Positions 40,901-49,351 of a DNA stretch of 64,000 nt are shown piece by piece. This DNA comes from Aerococcus viridans (lineage in GTDB: Bacteria > Bacillota > Bacilli > Lactobacillales > Aerococcaceae), in the NCBI RefSeq assembly GCF_002871935.1, contig NZ_PNHQ01000001.1:114771-178770 (forward strand), given 5' to 3'. The notes under the pieces are model-generated. The model made no database searches, was not told the DNA's origin, and saw only the letters and a list, made by a program, of their open reading frames with translations. Made by a program: the position numbers and the translations under genes. Every line of letters starts with the position of its first letter. Position 1 is the stretch's first letter.

Positions 40901-41646
40901 TTAGACATTTGTTGCTTAAAAGCATCTGCTTGTGCCTGTAATTGTTCTGGTAAAACGATAAATTCTTGCGATGGTTGAATCTGAATAGATGTTTGGTCTT
41001 GCAACGACTTTTGTGTATTGGGATCGAAAGTAGAAATACGTTCCACTTCATCAAAACCAAGCGATATTCGGACTGGATAGGCTGCATTTAAAGGATAGAA
41101 ATCGACGATATCCCCGCGCTGACTCACTTCTCCTGGTGTCATCACGATTTCAGCCCGTTGGTACCCTTGATGCAATAAACGTTGGACCAATTTAGCTGGT
41201 TCTAATTCGTCCCCTAATTTCACCTGTAAGCGGGTATTGTCCCAAATTTCTGGCGGCGTCAATAAGCGTTTAAGGCCAAACATAGGCGTGATTAAGACAC
41301 CAGTTGCCTCGGGGTCTCTGGCCCAATTTAACACAGTTAACCGGTCAGCCAAAGCCTCTGGGCTGGCAATCGCCCAGTCAGCTACTACAGACTCAGGCAC
41401 ATTAAATAGATGTAGTTCGTCCTCGTCAAAGTCATTTTGTAAGTCATTATAAAAATGATCAGCTTGTAATAGATTGTTGGTAACAATCACTACTTTTTGC
41501 TCATTCGCCAAACTTAACAATGTTTTGGCCATGTACGCGCGACTTGCACCTTGAAGACCTAAGTAAAGGACAGACTGTCCCTTTTTTGCTTCTTGTTTAA
41601 ATGATTCATTCTGTGTTTCTTGCAAGAAAAATGTTTGTAAATCCAA
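37945..41646 (-). CDS. mfd: Transcription-repair coupling factor Mfd
   Basis: 1233-residue DNA translocase that removes stalled RNA polymerase and recruits UvrABC. The UvrB-like N-terminus, RNA polymerase-interacting domain (region with GDYVVHVNHGIGRYTGIE), and the RecG-like motor with GDVGFGKTEVAMRA, VVDEEQRFG and GRVGRSTR are complete. The C-terminus has an unusual Ala/Lys/Glu-rich tail of about 55 residues after LADNENIVQMK, likely helical. Other Mfd proteins are usually about 1150-1180 residues. Between pth and the flippase gene. Confidence 0.97.
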   Translation of the reverse strand: MDLQTFFLQETQNESFKQEAKKGQSVLYLGLQGASRAYMAKTLLSLANEQKVVIVTNNLLQADHFYNDLQNDFDEDELHLFNVPESVVADWAIASPEALADRLTVLNWARDPEATGVLITPMFGLKRLLTPPEIWDNTRLQVKLGDELEPAKLVQRLLHQGYQRAEIVMTPGEVSQRGDIVDFYPLNAAYPVRISLGFDEVERISTFDPNTQKSLQDQTSIQIQPSQEFIVLPEQLQAQADAFKQQMSKSLTKIKDEVVRDLATAVVNDEVSAWKNGEMTENSKYFHRYMYPETTTLLDYISDQAFLILDDYARLIQEEANWANNTEMYLQTMVERGQLPAQVQVYDDFKKTIQNFKGRKFYFSLWQQGLGSLKFDGLYQYQTRMITQFYDQMDALKIELTAWIRTGRTVVIMLKDKDRVKEVQAILQEIDVAAEATDEGNIFANKVNLIAGGLSGSIEFVQERLVLLSEADIFHIQKKRRKAKKPLISNAERIKNYQQLEVGDYVVHVNHGIGRYTGIETIEFAGTHQDYLTIVFADQAAIHVPIDQIDLVQKYVSAEGREPKLNKMGGSEWAKTKQKVSSKIEDIADELIDLYASREAQKGLAFGPDTPEQLAFENAFPYSETDDQIQSIAEIKKDMESEKPMDRLLVGDVGFGKTEVAMRAVFKALMEGKQVAFLVPTTVLAQQHYETFVERFADWPFEIGLLSRFRSKAQQNETIAGLKKGQIDIVIGTHRVLSKDVEFLDLGLLVVDEEQRFGVKAKEKLKALKANVDVLTLTATPIPRTLNMSMLGVRDLSVIETPPANRYPVQTFVMEQNYGAVKDAIEREIARDGQVFYLFNNVAQIEEKAALINELVPEARVAIAHGQMTVVQLENVMMDFVLGEFDVLVTTTIIETGVDIPNANTLLVEGADRMGLSTLYQLRGRVGRSTRIAYAYFMYRPDKMLSEVSEKRLMALRDFTELGSGFKIAMRDLSIRGAGNLLGKQQHGFVNSVGFDLYSQMLREAVQRKRGVLPAKQTAPVEISLSIDAYIPQSYIHDERQKVEIYKRVNAMTSIDEMWDLDDELMDRYGEPPVETQLLLQVGTIKSAADKIGVTSIKRITKSNTIEVLFHDDLDQKVMTPAIFKALEDNPFRLAMKQVGSALLVSLGLNKLSTEEWLDYLLQFMTQLADNENIVQMKADQLAKEKAEYEKAQALKAAQEEMANKAAVDAKVKAAENDANATKLSDEPGQVGD

Positions 41647-41668
41647 GCGGTCTCCTCCTTCTCATTGG

Positions 41669-42232
41669 CTAATTATTAAAATTGGTCATGGTTTCTTCAA
41701 AAGTATGACCAGCTAACCAGTAATCAATCGCTTCAACAGCTGAACGCGTAGCAGCTAACATTTGGGTATGGTCTTCTTTTGGAAATTTAGATAAGACATG
41801 ATGAACAACCGTTCCACTTTTTCCTGGATGTCCTATCCCTAATTTAATACGACGAATTTTGTCTGTTCCAAGATGGGCAATTAAGGATTTAACCCCATTA
41901 TGACCACCCGCAGACCCTTTTTGCCGTAAACGAATTCGCCCTGGATCCATATCTAAGTCATCATATACGACCAAAATATCTTCAACTGGAATCGAATAGT
42001 AATGAGCAACTGCTCCAACAGCTTCTCCAGAATTATTCATAAAAGTTGTCGGTTTAAGAAAAATAATTTTTTCACCATTCACGAAAGTTTCAAAATACTC
42101 CCCTTTAAACCCGGTTTTATTAAATGACTCTTGGTGTTGGTATGCCCATTCATCTAAAGCAATAAATCCAATATTGTGGCGTGTACCCTCATATTTTTTA
42201 CCAGGATTGCCCAATCCAACAATTAATTTCAT
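41669..42232 (-). CDS. pth: Peptidyl-tRNA hydrolase
   Basis: 187-residue enzyme that frees tRNA from abortive peptidyl-tRNA. The catalytic His lies in EGTRHNIGF (about residue 20). DDLDMDPGRIRLRQKGSAGGHNG and KLGIGHP follow. The ATG at 42230-42232 is chosen over a TTG two codons earlier, because GGAG is 9 nt from the ATG. Followed at once by mfd. It is preceded by a ~190-nt leader with a promoter and a terminator. Confidence 0.96.
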   Translation of the reverse strand: MKLIVGLGNPGKKYEGTRHNIGFIALDEWAYQHQESFNKTGFKGEYFETFVNGEKIIFLKPTTFMNNSGEAVGAVAHYYSIPVEDILVVYDDLDMDPGRIRLRQKGSAGGHNGVKSLIAHLGTDKIRRIKLGIGHPGKSGTVVHHVLSKFPKEDHTQMLAATRSAVEAIDYWLAGHTFEETMTNFNN

Positions 42233-42351
42233 TTTCAATATCTCCTTAGTCTTAGTTCCGTATAGTTTTATCTAATATTGATTTCTCATTTTAATTATTT
42301 TTACATGGTTTATATCGATATTTATTTTATTCGTCCACACTTATTAACACG

Positions 42352-42401
42352 AAAAAACCTGTACGGGAACTCATCTACCTAGTGCAAGTCATCCCGTACA
42401 G
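42352..42401 (-). terminator. Terminator hairpin in the pth leader
   Basis: Minus-strand arms CTGTACGGGA (42392-42401) and TCCCGTACAG (42359-42368) enclose a 23-nt loop and are followed by GTTTTTT. It is too far from any upstream minus-strand gene to be an ordinary gene terminator. The nearest upstream coding region lies in the opposite direction. It may be an attenuator for pth-mfd or the end of a short RNA. Confidence 0.75.
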
Positions 42402-42424
42402 CTTATATGGATATTTATAAACCT

Positions 42425-42433
42425 ATTATAGCA
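42425..42433 (-). promoter_or_regulatory. Extended -10 promoter upstream of the pth leader
   Basis: On the minus strand TGC TATAAT (TATAAT at 42425-42430, TGC just upstream) forms a good extended -10 element. The -35 region is weak. Transcription would start near 42418 and reach the terminator after about 65 nt. The rest of the 794-nt gap to ldh is described in the entries around 42545-42906. Confidence 0.6.
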
Positions 42434-42544
42434 CAAAGCGTCCACAAGCTTGAAAGACAAAGAACGCTACAACACGAATATTCCCTCTAGCACATTTTGC
42501 TCAGTGTTATAGTAGGTGATTTTTCTTAAATGAAGGGGTCTTAT

Positions 42545-42573
42545 TTGGAAAACGGATACATTTTTGCCATAAT
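42545..42573 (+). promoter_or_regulatory. Candidate distal promoter with cre-like site upstream of ldh
   Basis: TTGGAA (42545-42550), 17 nt, CATAAT (42568-42573). The segment 42547-42560 (GGAAAACGGATACA) matches a catabolite-responsive element with two mismatches in its constrained positions and covers the -35. It lies about 450 nt before ldh. The stretch 42580-42859 shows no ORF, terminator or other element I can support. Confidence 0.3.
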
Positions 42574-42859
42574 AGGGTTAGATGCCTATCCAAAATTAAC
42601 GAAGCCTTCTTGTCGCCACATCATTTTTACAAGTAATACCTATACAAAAAGACAAATTTGTTCCTGAATATTTTAGTTTAACCACTTTTTCACAAACTTT
42701 TCGAAAAAAATGTCATTTTTAATAATACAGTTTTAAATTACAGGTATAACAGAAAGATATATTTTGAAAAAACACTGAAAACATCTCATTGTACACGTTT
42801 GCATATAGTTGGTTGGCAGTGTGTTACTTATATATTTGAAAAAATATCGTAAAATACTA

Positions 42860-42887
42860 TTGATTTTTTTGAACAGAATGGTATTAT
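42860..42887 (+). promoter_or_regulatory. Proximal ldh promoter
   Basis: TTGATT (42860-42865), 16 nt, TATTAT (42882-42887). It is followed directly by the Rex-like palindrome at 42889-42906, so an operator would cover the transcription start. The leader to ldh is about 130 nt. Confidence 0.5.
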
Positions 42888-42888
42888 T

Positions 42889-42906
42889 ATGTTAAATATT
42901 TCACTA
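42889..42906. promoter_or_regulatory. Candidate Rex operator before ldh
   Basis: ATGTTAAATATTTCACTA matches the Rex consensus TTGTGAAATATTTCACAA at 15 of 18 positions, including the AAATATTTCAC core. Rex is a NADH/NAD sensor that represses ldh and related fermentative genes in Firmicutes. The position at the start of transcription fits repression. Confidence 0.55.
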
Positions 42907-43026
42907 ACTGTTGATCAAGCTAATTTTTAAATCAATTGTTCACTAGCTTTGCACGGGTTAATGAAACATTTACCATATGGTTTGATTTGTACACTATAAG
43001 AGACAAAAAGTTAAGGAGAATCTATT

Positions 43027-43983
43027 ATGTCAAAAAAAGGGCAAAAAGTTATTTTAATTGGTGATGGTGCTGTAGGATCTGCATTTGCATATGCTTCTGT
43101 AATTCAAGGTGTCGGAAGAGAATTAGGGATTATTGACTTAGATGAAGACCGTGTAGAAGGGGATGTATTAGACCTTATCGATACACTAGCTTACACATCT
43201 CCTAAAAAAATCTACAAAGCTACATATGATGATTGTAGCGACGCAGATGTGGTCGTAATTACTGCTGGTGCTGCGCAAAAACCTGGTGAAACCCGTTTAG
43301 ATTTAGTAGACAAAAACTTACGTATCTTTAAGAGTATGGTAGATCAAGTAATGGCGTCAGGATTCGACGGTATCTTCCTAGTAGCTACTAACCCTGTAGA
43401 TATCTTAACTTACGCTACTTGGAAATTCTCTGGCCTACCTGCCAACCGTGTAATCGGTTCTGGTACTTCATTAGACTCAGCGCGCTTCCGTCAAGAATTA
43501 GCTATAGCACTTGATGTTGATGCACGTAACGTTCATGCCTACATTATGGGTGAGCATGGTGACACCGAGTTTCCTGTATGGTCTCACGCAAATATCGGTG
43601 GACAATCAATCTATGAATGGGTGTCTCAACCTTCAACAATTGATGAAGAAGCACTAGTCAACTTGTTCTATCATGTGCGTGATAAAGCTTATATGATTAT
43701 CGAGAAAAAAGGTGCAACTTATTATGGTATCGGTGTATCTTTAGTTCGTATCCTAAAAGCAATCTTGCATGATGAAAATGCTATCTTACCTGTATCTGTT
43801 TATCTTGATGGTGAATTCAATCAAAAAGATGTATATATTGGTGCACCAGCTATCATCAATCGTGATGGAGTTCGTAGTGTAATTGAAGCAGACTTAACTG
43901 ACCATGAGCAACAGCAAATGGACTTATCTGCCACAAAATTACGAGAAACCTTAGAAACTGCTTGGGCAAAGTTAGACTTTTAA
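43027..43983 (+). CDS. ldh: L-lactate dehydrogenase
   Basis: 318-residue NAD-dependent enzyme that reduces pyruvate to lactate. The Rossmann [10 protein letters not shown] motif is at the N-terminus. The catalytic His is in [12 protein letters not shown], and the substrate Arg lies in [13 protein letters not shown]. Length is typical. AAGGAG lies 6-9 nt before the ATG. It is the only plus-strand gene in its neighbourhood, is monocistronic and is bounded by a strong terminator. Confidence 0.97.
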   Translation: MSKKGQKVILIGDGAVGSAFAYASVIQGVGRELGIIDLDEDRVEGDVLDLIDTLAYTSPKKIYKATYDDCSDADVVVITAGAAQKPGETRLDLVDKNLRIFKSMVDQVMASGFDGIFLVATNPVDILTYATWKFSGLPANRVIGSGTSLDSARFRQELAIALDVDARNVHAYIMGEHGDTEFPVWSHANIGGQSIYEWVSQPSTIDEEALVNLFYHVRDKAYMIIEKKGATYYGIGVSLVRILKAILHDENAILPVSVYLDGEFNQKDVYIGAPAIINRDGVRSVIEADLTDHEQQQMDLSATKLRETLETAWAKLDF

Positions 43984-44016
43984 AATAAGCAGAACAAATT
44001 TAATCGTATAATATTC

Positions 44017-44055
44017 GAAAAGAGGCTGGGACAAAAATATCCCAGCCTCTTTTTG
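44017..44055 (+). terminator. Strong terminator of ldh
   Basis: AAAAGAGGCTGGGA and TCCCAGCCTCTTTT form a 14-bp stem with a ~9-nt loop followed by T. The AGAGGCTGGGACA-type hairpin is a recurring terminator form in many Lactobacillales and staphylococci. Confidence 0.92.
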
Positions 44056-44109
44056 CTATATAAAAACGTTTATAACCAGGTTTCAAAAGTCAGCATTATC
44101 CGATACTTC

Positions 44110-44142
44110 AAAAAAAAAGACGCCAATAACATTTCGTTATTG
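44110..44142 (-). terminator. Terminator of the AEC carrier gene
   Basis: CAATAAC and GTTATTG (7-bp stem, 5-nt loop), then GCGTC and T9 on the minus strand. The gap between stem and T-run is unusual. About 70 nt after the gene's stop codon. Confidence 0.5.
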
Positions 44143-44212
44143 TTCAGCTTTTAATCCAGTACGTTAATCCTAGACGACTTTTGTTTCACCTTTATTTATT
44201 GACTTCATTAAA

Positions 44213-45154
44213 TTAGAATAGACTGAATGTTTTCATTACAGTAATCCAGAATACCAGTGTGACCATAGATAAGATGGTCGTAAATACTACTGTCTGATTA
44301 GCTAAATCACCGTCCCCATCTGCTGCAATCGCTTGAGCATAGGATGATACCGCTGTTGGTCCTGCAAAAGCAATCAAGATTGAAATGATAGCATCTCCTC
44401 TAAAACCTAGGAGGGCGCCTAACGTAATCCCAATTAAAGGTAAAATCAGTAATTTATTGGCTACTGTAAAAATTAAGCTAAAATCAATGTCCTTCAATTT
44501 AGAAATAGAGAATGTCCCTCCCATTACCATTAAAGCCAGTGGTGAGACCATCCGGTTGATATTGGTTAAAGTTGTATTCACCGATTCTGGAAATTGTAAG
44601 CCTAATAAAACAACCAGCAAGCCGATTAAAGTTGCAATAACCATAGGATTGGTGATAATACTCCGCCCCATTTGCTTAAAGGATACCTTATCCGCGGAAT
44701 ATAAAGAAAAACCCACCACCGACATAATATTCCAAAACGGTACGATAATCGCTAGGGTAATGGTCACCATTCCCATATTCTCTTCCCCAAGTAATGATGT
44801 CCCCAACGGTAAGCCAAACAGGATTGCATTCGCTCTCACTGATCCTTGTAAAATCACCCCGTAACGGGTCCGGTCATCTGATATCTTAGGAATGATAAAG
44901 GCAAGGATAAAATAAAGCACTAAGGCAATAACAATGATATAGGTTAAAGCAAAACCATTGAACGATTGTTGGAAATCAGACTTGTAAATATTAGTAAATA
45001 GGTTAATCGGTAATAAGATTTTAAACAATGCTTTATTAAAATCTTGAAAAGATGCCTCCTTAATCATTCCCGATTGAGCAAAAAATTGACCTAGCAACAT
45101 ATAAATCAGCATCGGCATAACAGCATTAAAGCCTATCATAAAATTACCAAACAT
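44213..45154 (-). CDS. Auxin efflux carrier (AEC) family transporter
   Basis: 313-residue membrane protein with about ten hydrophobic segments in two repeats. NAILFGLPLGTSLLGE and FAGPTAVSSYAQA are landmark segments. Bacterial members often move malate, lactate or other acids. Its place next to ldh makes an organic-acid substrate conceivable, but nothing in the sequence proves it. Convergent with ldh, separated by two terminators. Confidence 0.85.
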   Translation of the reverse strand: MFGNFMIGFNAVMPMLIYMLLGQFFAQSGMIKEASFQDFNKALFKILLPINLFTNIYKSDFQQSFNGFALTYIIVIALVLYFILAFIIPKISDDRTRYGVILQGSVRANAILFGLPLGTSLLGEENMGMVTITLAIIVPFWNIMSVVGFSLYSADKVSFKQMGRSIITNPMVIATLIGLLVVLLGLQFPESVNTTLTNINRMVSPLALMVMGGTFSISKLKDIDFSLIFTVANKLLILPLIGITLGALLGFRGDAIISILIAFAGPTAVSSYAQAIAADGDGDLANQTVVFTTILSMVTLVFWITVMKTFSLF

Positions 45155-45270
45155 AAATTCCCTCCATTATCAGATGATTTTAACAGATAGTTGGCGCCTA
45201 AAATACTATAAAGACTGTCCAACTCTAATAATCTTATTGTAGCACACTCTACTAAAACACTGATATATAG

Positions 45271-45310
45271 AAAAAAGCAGTCTCACCAACAAGGTAAGGA
45301 CTGCTTTTTT
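45271..45310. terminator. Bidirectional terminator after prs
   Basis: AAAAAAGCAGTC and GACTGCTTTTTT form a 12-bp stem around a 16-nt loop. T-runs occur on both strands. It ends the prs transcript about 27 nt past its stop. Confidence 0.88.
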
Positions 45311-45336
45311 CTCAATTTAGATATATGTCAACCAAC

Positions 45337-46332
45337 TTATTCAATAACATGGTGCATACCTTTGAATTTTTCATTAAATAACGGTGATACTGAACGATTT
45401 TCGTAGATACGCACAATAGCTTCCGCGATTAATTCAGCTACAGTTACTTGTTTAATTTTATCGATACGTTTTTCTTCTGTTAAGTAGATTGAATCAGAAA
45501 CAACAACTTCATCTAATACTGAATCTTCCAAGCGTTGGATAGCTGGACCAGATAAAACTGGATGCGTACAACAAGCTACAACAGATAATGCGCCAGCATC
45601 TTTTATTGCTGATGCTGCAAGGGTAATAGTACCAGCAGTATCAATCATATCATCGATGATAATAGCGTGACGATTCGAAACATCCCCTACGATATTCATC
45701 ACTTCAGCTACATTGGCTTTTGGACGACGCTTATCAATGATAGCAATTGGCGCTTTCAAGAATTCAGCTAGCTTACGTGCACGTGTTACACCACCATGGT
45801 CTGGTGATACCACAACGATGTCTGAATCAATGTATCTTTCATGGTTTAAAAAGTATTCAGCTAGTAATGGCGCACCATAAAGGTGGTCAACAGGTACTTC
45901 AAAGAAACCTTGAATTTGTGCTGCATGTAAGTCTAAAGCAAGAATACGTGTTGCGCCAGCATTTTCCATCATACGTGCTACTAACTTGGCCGTGATTGGT
46001 TCACGTGGTTGAGCCTTACGGTCTTGGCGTGCGTAGCCAAAGTAAGGAATTACCACGTTAATTGTTTTCGCACTTGCACGACGACAAGCATCAATCATGA
46101 TTAACATTTCCATCAAGTTATCATTAACTGGGTCAGATGTTGATTGGATGATGTAAACATGGTCTCCGCGAATGGATTCCTCAATTGCAATTTTAATCTC
46201 ACCATCACTAAAGTGTGACACTGAAATATGACCTAACTCGACACCCATTGAAGTTGCAATTTTTTCAGCAAGTTCTTTGTTTGAACTCAATGAAAAGATT
46301 TTTAGTCTATGATCGACTATAGATTCTGACAT
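45337..46332 (-). CDS. prs: Ribose-phosphate pyrophosphokinase
   Basis: 331-residue class I PRPP synthase. The ATP loop [13 protein letters not shown], flexible loop [16 protein letters not shown] and PRPP loop [15 protein letters not shown] are complete. It supplies PRPP for nucleotides, His and Trp. It follows glmU by about 125 nt, the usual glmU-prs order. The gap has a TAGAAT -10 with TGG before it, so prs may have its own weak promoter. Confidence 0.98.
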   Translation of the reverse strand: MSESIVDHRLKIFSLSSNKELAEKIATSMGVELGHISVSHFSDGEIKIAIEESIRGDHVYIIQSTSDPVNDNLMEMLIMIDACRRASAKTINVVIPYFGYARQDRKAQPREPITAKLVARMMENAGATRILALDLHAAQIQGFFEVPVDHLYGAPLLAEYFLNHERYIDSDIVVVSPDHGGVTRARKLAEFLKAPIAIIDKRRPKANVAEVMNIVGDVSNRHAIIIDDMIDTAGTITLAASAIKDAGALSVVACCTHPVLSGPAIQRLEDSVLDEVVVSDSIYLTEEKRIDKIKQVTVAELIAEAIVRIYENRSVSPLFNEKFKGMHHVIE

Positions 46333-46457
46333 TTTTTTCCCTCCACAATACTGAATGATCAGACACTCTTATCGTACCTATTCTACCATAGAAAAATGAC
46401 GATTGTTAGCTAAATAGCGAACCGAAAAATGTGAATTTGATTACAATTTTTGCAATC

Positions 46458-47837
46458 TTAATCTTTTTTACCAATTGGCAGTCTATCCCAAAATCCCGCT
46501 TTATTTTCCTGACGTGAACGCGCAATGGCTAAAGCCTTACTTGGCACATCCTTAGTAATTGTAGATCCCGCTGCTAAAAAGGCATTTGCTTCAATATTTA
46601 CTGGTGAAATGATCGTTACATCAGATCCGATAAATGAATTATCGCCAATTGTTGAATGATGTTTATTGACACCATCATAGTTTGCAAAAATAACACCGCA
46701 AGATACGTTAATATTCTTCCCTAAAGTAGCATCGCCAATATAAGTTAAGTGACCAACTTTAGTGCCTTCACCGATATGGGCTTTTTTAATTTCTACAAAG
46801 TTACCAATATGTGCATTTTCATCGATAATAGATGCTGGACGTAAATGAGCATTTGGTCCAATATCCACGCCATCTTTTACTTGACTTTCTTCAATTTCGG
46901 ATGCTCGCACTTTCACACGGTCACCAATCTTGGAATCACGAATCGTTGTTCCAGCATAAATATGGCAGTCTTTACCGATAACTGTATCTCCTTTAAGGTA
47001 AACATTCGGTTCAATCACAGTATCTGCACCAATTTTAACATCTGCCTCAATGTAGACTGATGACGGATCTACAATAGTTACACCATTACGCATATGTTCT
47101 TCATTGATGCGTTTAAACATCGTTTGGTTTGCTTGAGCTAATGCCACACGGTCATTTACACCAAGTGACTCATCAAGATTATCCATTTGGAAAGCCCCTA
47201 CAGGTTCGCCAGCATCTTTCAAAATGCCAATCACATCCGGTAAGTAATACTCACCTTGTGCATTGTCATTACCTACTTTATTTAAAGCATCAAATAATAA
47301 AGCATTGTCAAAAACATAAGTTCCTGTATTGATTTCAGTAATTAATTTTTCTGCATCATTAGCATCTTTTTGCTCAACGATTTTAACTACTTGACCTTTT
47401 TTATCCCGTACGATTCGACCGTAACCAGTTGGATCATCAGCTGGTGCAGTTAAAATAGTCGCTTTAAAACCAGCTTCTTCATGAACATCTAACAAACGCG
47501 CAATCGTGTCTGCTGTAAATAAAGGTGTATCCCCACAGATCACTAAAGTAGTCCCATTTTTATCAGCTAAAGCATTAGCTGCTTGCTGCACAGCGTGCCC
47601 AGTACCCAATTGTTCCGTTTGTGTAGTGTATGACGTACGGTCACCTAACAAGTCCTTCACAGCATCAGCACCATGACCAACAATTGTCACTACTTCATCA
47701 ATACCAGCCTTATTCACGCTAGTTAACACATGGTCTACCATTGATTTACCCGCTACTGGGTGTAACACCTTATACAACTTAGACTTCATTCGAGTCCCTT
47801 TACCTGCTGCTAGAATCACTGCATAACGGTTGCGCAT
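46458..47837 (-). CDS. glmU: Bifunctional UDP-GlcNAc pyrophosphorylase / GlcN-1-P acetyltransferase
   Basis: 459-residue enzyme making UDP-N-acetylglucosamine. The N-terminal domain has [19 protein letters not shown] (about 10-28), and the C-terminal left-handed beta-helix has hexapeptide repeats (about 250-440), ending in the active region [15 protein letters not shown]. Product feeds peptidoglycan and possibly the GT2 polymer. Upstream of prs. Confidence 0.98.
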   Translation of the reverse strand: MRNRYAVILAAGKGTRMKSKLYKVLHPVAGKSMVDHVLTSVNKAGIDEVVTIVGHGADAVKDLLGDRTSYTTQTEQLGTGHAVQQAANALADKNGTTLVICGDTPLFTADTIARLLDVHEEAGFKATILTAPADDPTGYGRIVRDKKGQVVKIVEQKDANDAEKLITEINTGTYVFDNALLFDALNKVGNDNAQGEYYLPDVIGILKDAGEPVGAFQMDNLDESLGVNDRVALAQANQTMFKRINEEHMRNGVTIVDPSSVYIEADVKIGADTVIEPNVYLKGDTVIGKDCHIYAGTTIRDSKIGDRVKVRASEIEESQVKDGVDIGPNAHLRPASIIDENAHIGNFVEIKKAHIGEGTKVGHLTYIGDATLGKNINVSCGVIFANYDGVNKHHSTIGDNSFIGSDVTIISPVNIEANAFLAAGSTITKDVPSKALAIARSRQENKAGFWDRLPIGKKD

Positions 47838-47926
47838 TATGTATATTCACTCCTCTAAAATCATTCATCATTATTGATAGTTGCTACTTTATTGTATCTA
47901 ATTTAATGCCATTCGACCAGTCCAGA

Positions 47927-49276
47927 TTACCCCTTGTGTCGTCTAGCACCTTTATTCTTGTGATCCCGTTTCCGGTTCTTCTTACGCGTCTTAGCCGAAG
48001 GTGTCGATTTATGCTCTTTCTTAGCCTTCTTCACCTTTGGTTTCGCTTTAACAAGCTTATCTTCTTTCTCCTTTGGTAAATCTTCATCACGCTGACTTGC
48101 ACTCGGTACTTGATCAGTCAGTTGACCTCCATAAGTATAGAATGCGGTGAGACGAATATCATCACCAACTTGTTTTTTTAAATCTCTTAGCGAACGATCA
48201 TTCACGAATGTCAATACGATGCCGTCTTTACCCATCCGGCCAGTTCGACCTGCACGGTGAATATATTGTTCAGGTGTTGCCGGTAAATCATATTGAATCA
48301 CTAAAGGTAGGTCATCAATATCTAAACCACGAGCAGCCACATCCGTTGTGAACAAGTACGTATATTCGCCCTTAGTAAATTTTTTGATGGCTTGCTGACG
48401 GTTTTGTGCGGCCATTTTCGAATGTAGGTAGGCTGTTTGAATATGGTTAAATTGTAGCTTTTGTTGCAATTGCTCAATTTCTGCCACGGTTCTAACAAAA
48501 ACCAAAGCTTGCATCCCATCAATTTGTGCTAGACGACGTAGCATATCATCACGTTTACGAACGGGCACGGTAATATAACCATCCCGTCTTTGCGTTTCAA
48601 AGGCAGCACCTATTTTTTTAGTCGCTAATGCCACAACTGGCTCAGCTAACAAGTCACTAGCTAAGTCTGTTAAGGTATCTGGTACGGTTGCTGAAAATAA
48701 AGCTACTTGTGCGCTACCTGGTAATTTTTTTGCTAATTGTTTTGTTTGTAAGATATGCTCTTGATCCAGTAAGGCATCTGCTTCATCAATAATCATCGTA
48801 TCTACTTCATGGACTTTCAATTTTCGTTGATCAATCAACTCAATCATCCGGCCAGAAGTGCCCACAATAATGTCTGGTCTTTCACGAATTTTTTCAATTT
48901 GGCGTTTGACATTGGCACCACCAATAATTTTCAAAGCCTTAAAGTCAACTGCACGAGCCCAATCTTGCACTACGTCTCCGACTTGAGAAGCTAATTCCTG
49001 AGAAGGTACTAAAACAATCAACTTTACACCACCATTATATTGCTTTTCTCCTTCGCGGTTGATAACCATCCTGCTTAAAATAGGCAATAAGTAAGCCAAA
49101 GTTTTCCCAGATCCTGTTGGTGCAGATGCGATGACACTTTTTGCATCATACATGGGTTGGAAAGCGTCCGTTTGAATATCAGTTGCTTGATCAAACCCAG
49201 CTGACTGCCACTTTTCTTGAAGTGCTACAGGCAATCGGCTGATAAAATTCGTCATTTGTGTATCATTTTCTGTCAT
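47927..49276 (-). CDS. DEAD-box RNA helicase (CshB-like)
   Basis: 449-residue ATP-dependent RNA helicase. Motifs: ASAPTGSGKT (I), PSQELASQ (Ia), GTSGRMIEL (Ib), DEAD (II), FSATVP (III, S-A-T), and TTDVAARGLDIDD, HRAGRTGRMG. After about residue 380 comes a Lys/Arg-rich tail typical of RNA-binding. Closest family by eye is the Bacillus CshB/YqfR branch, with likely role in cold-related RNA or ribosome work. Followed by glmU on the same strand. Confidence 0.93.
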   Translation of the reverse strand: MTENDTQMTNFISRLPVALQEKWQSAGFDQATDIQTDAFQPMYDAKSVIASAPTGSGKTLAYLLPILSRMVINREGEKQYNGGVKLIVLVPSQELASQVGDVVQDWARAVDFKALKIIGGANVKRQIEKIRERPDIIVGTSGRMIELIDQRKLKVHEVDTMIIDEADALLDQEHILQTKQLAKKLPGSAQVALFSATVPDTLTDLASDLLAEPVVALATKKIGAAFETQRRDGYITVPVRKRDDMLRRLAQIDGMQALVFVRTVAEIEQLQQKLQFNHIQTAYLHSKMAAQNRQQAIKKFTKGEYTYLFTTDVAARGLDIDDLPLVIQYDLPATPEQYIHRAGRTGRMGKDGIVLTFVNDRSLRDLKKQVGDDIRLTAFYTYGGQLTDQVPSASQRDEDLPKEKEDKLVKAKPKVKKAKKEHKSTPSAKTRKKNRKRDHKNKGARRHKG

Positions 49277-49351
49277 TTTTTTCCTCTATTTCTTCACTAT
49301 CTACAAAAGATAAGGGCCATGGTTTGGCCCTCACTTATTATTGTGTAATTC

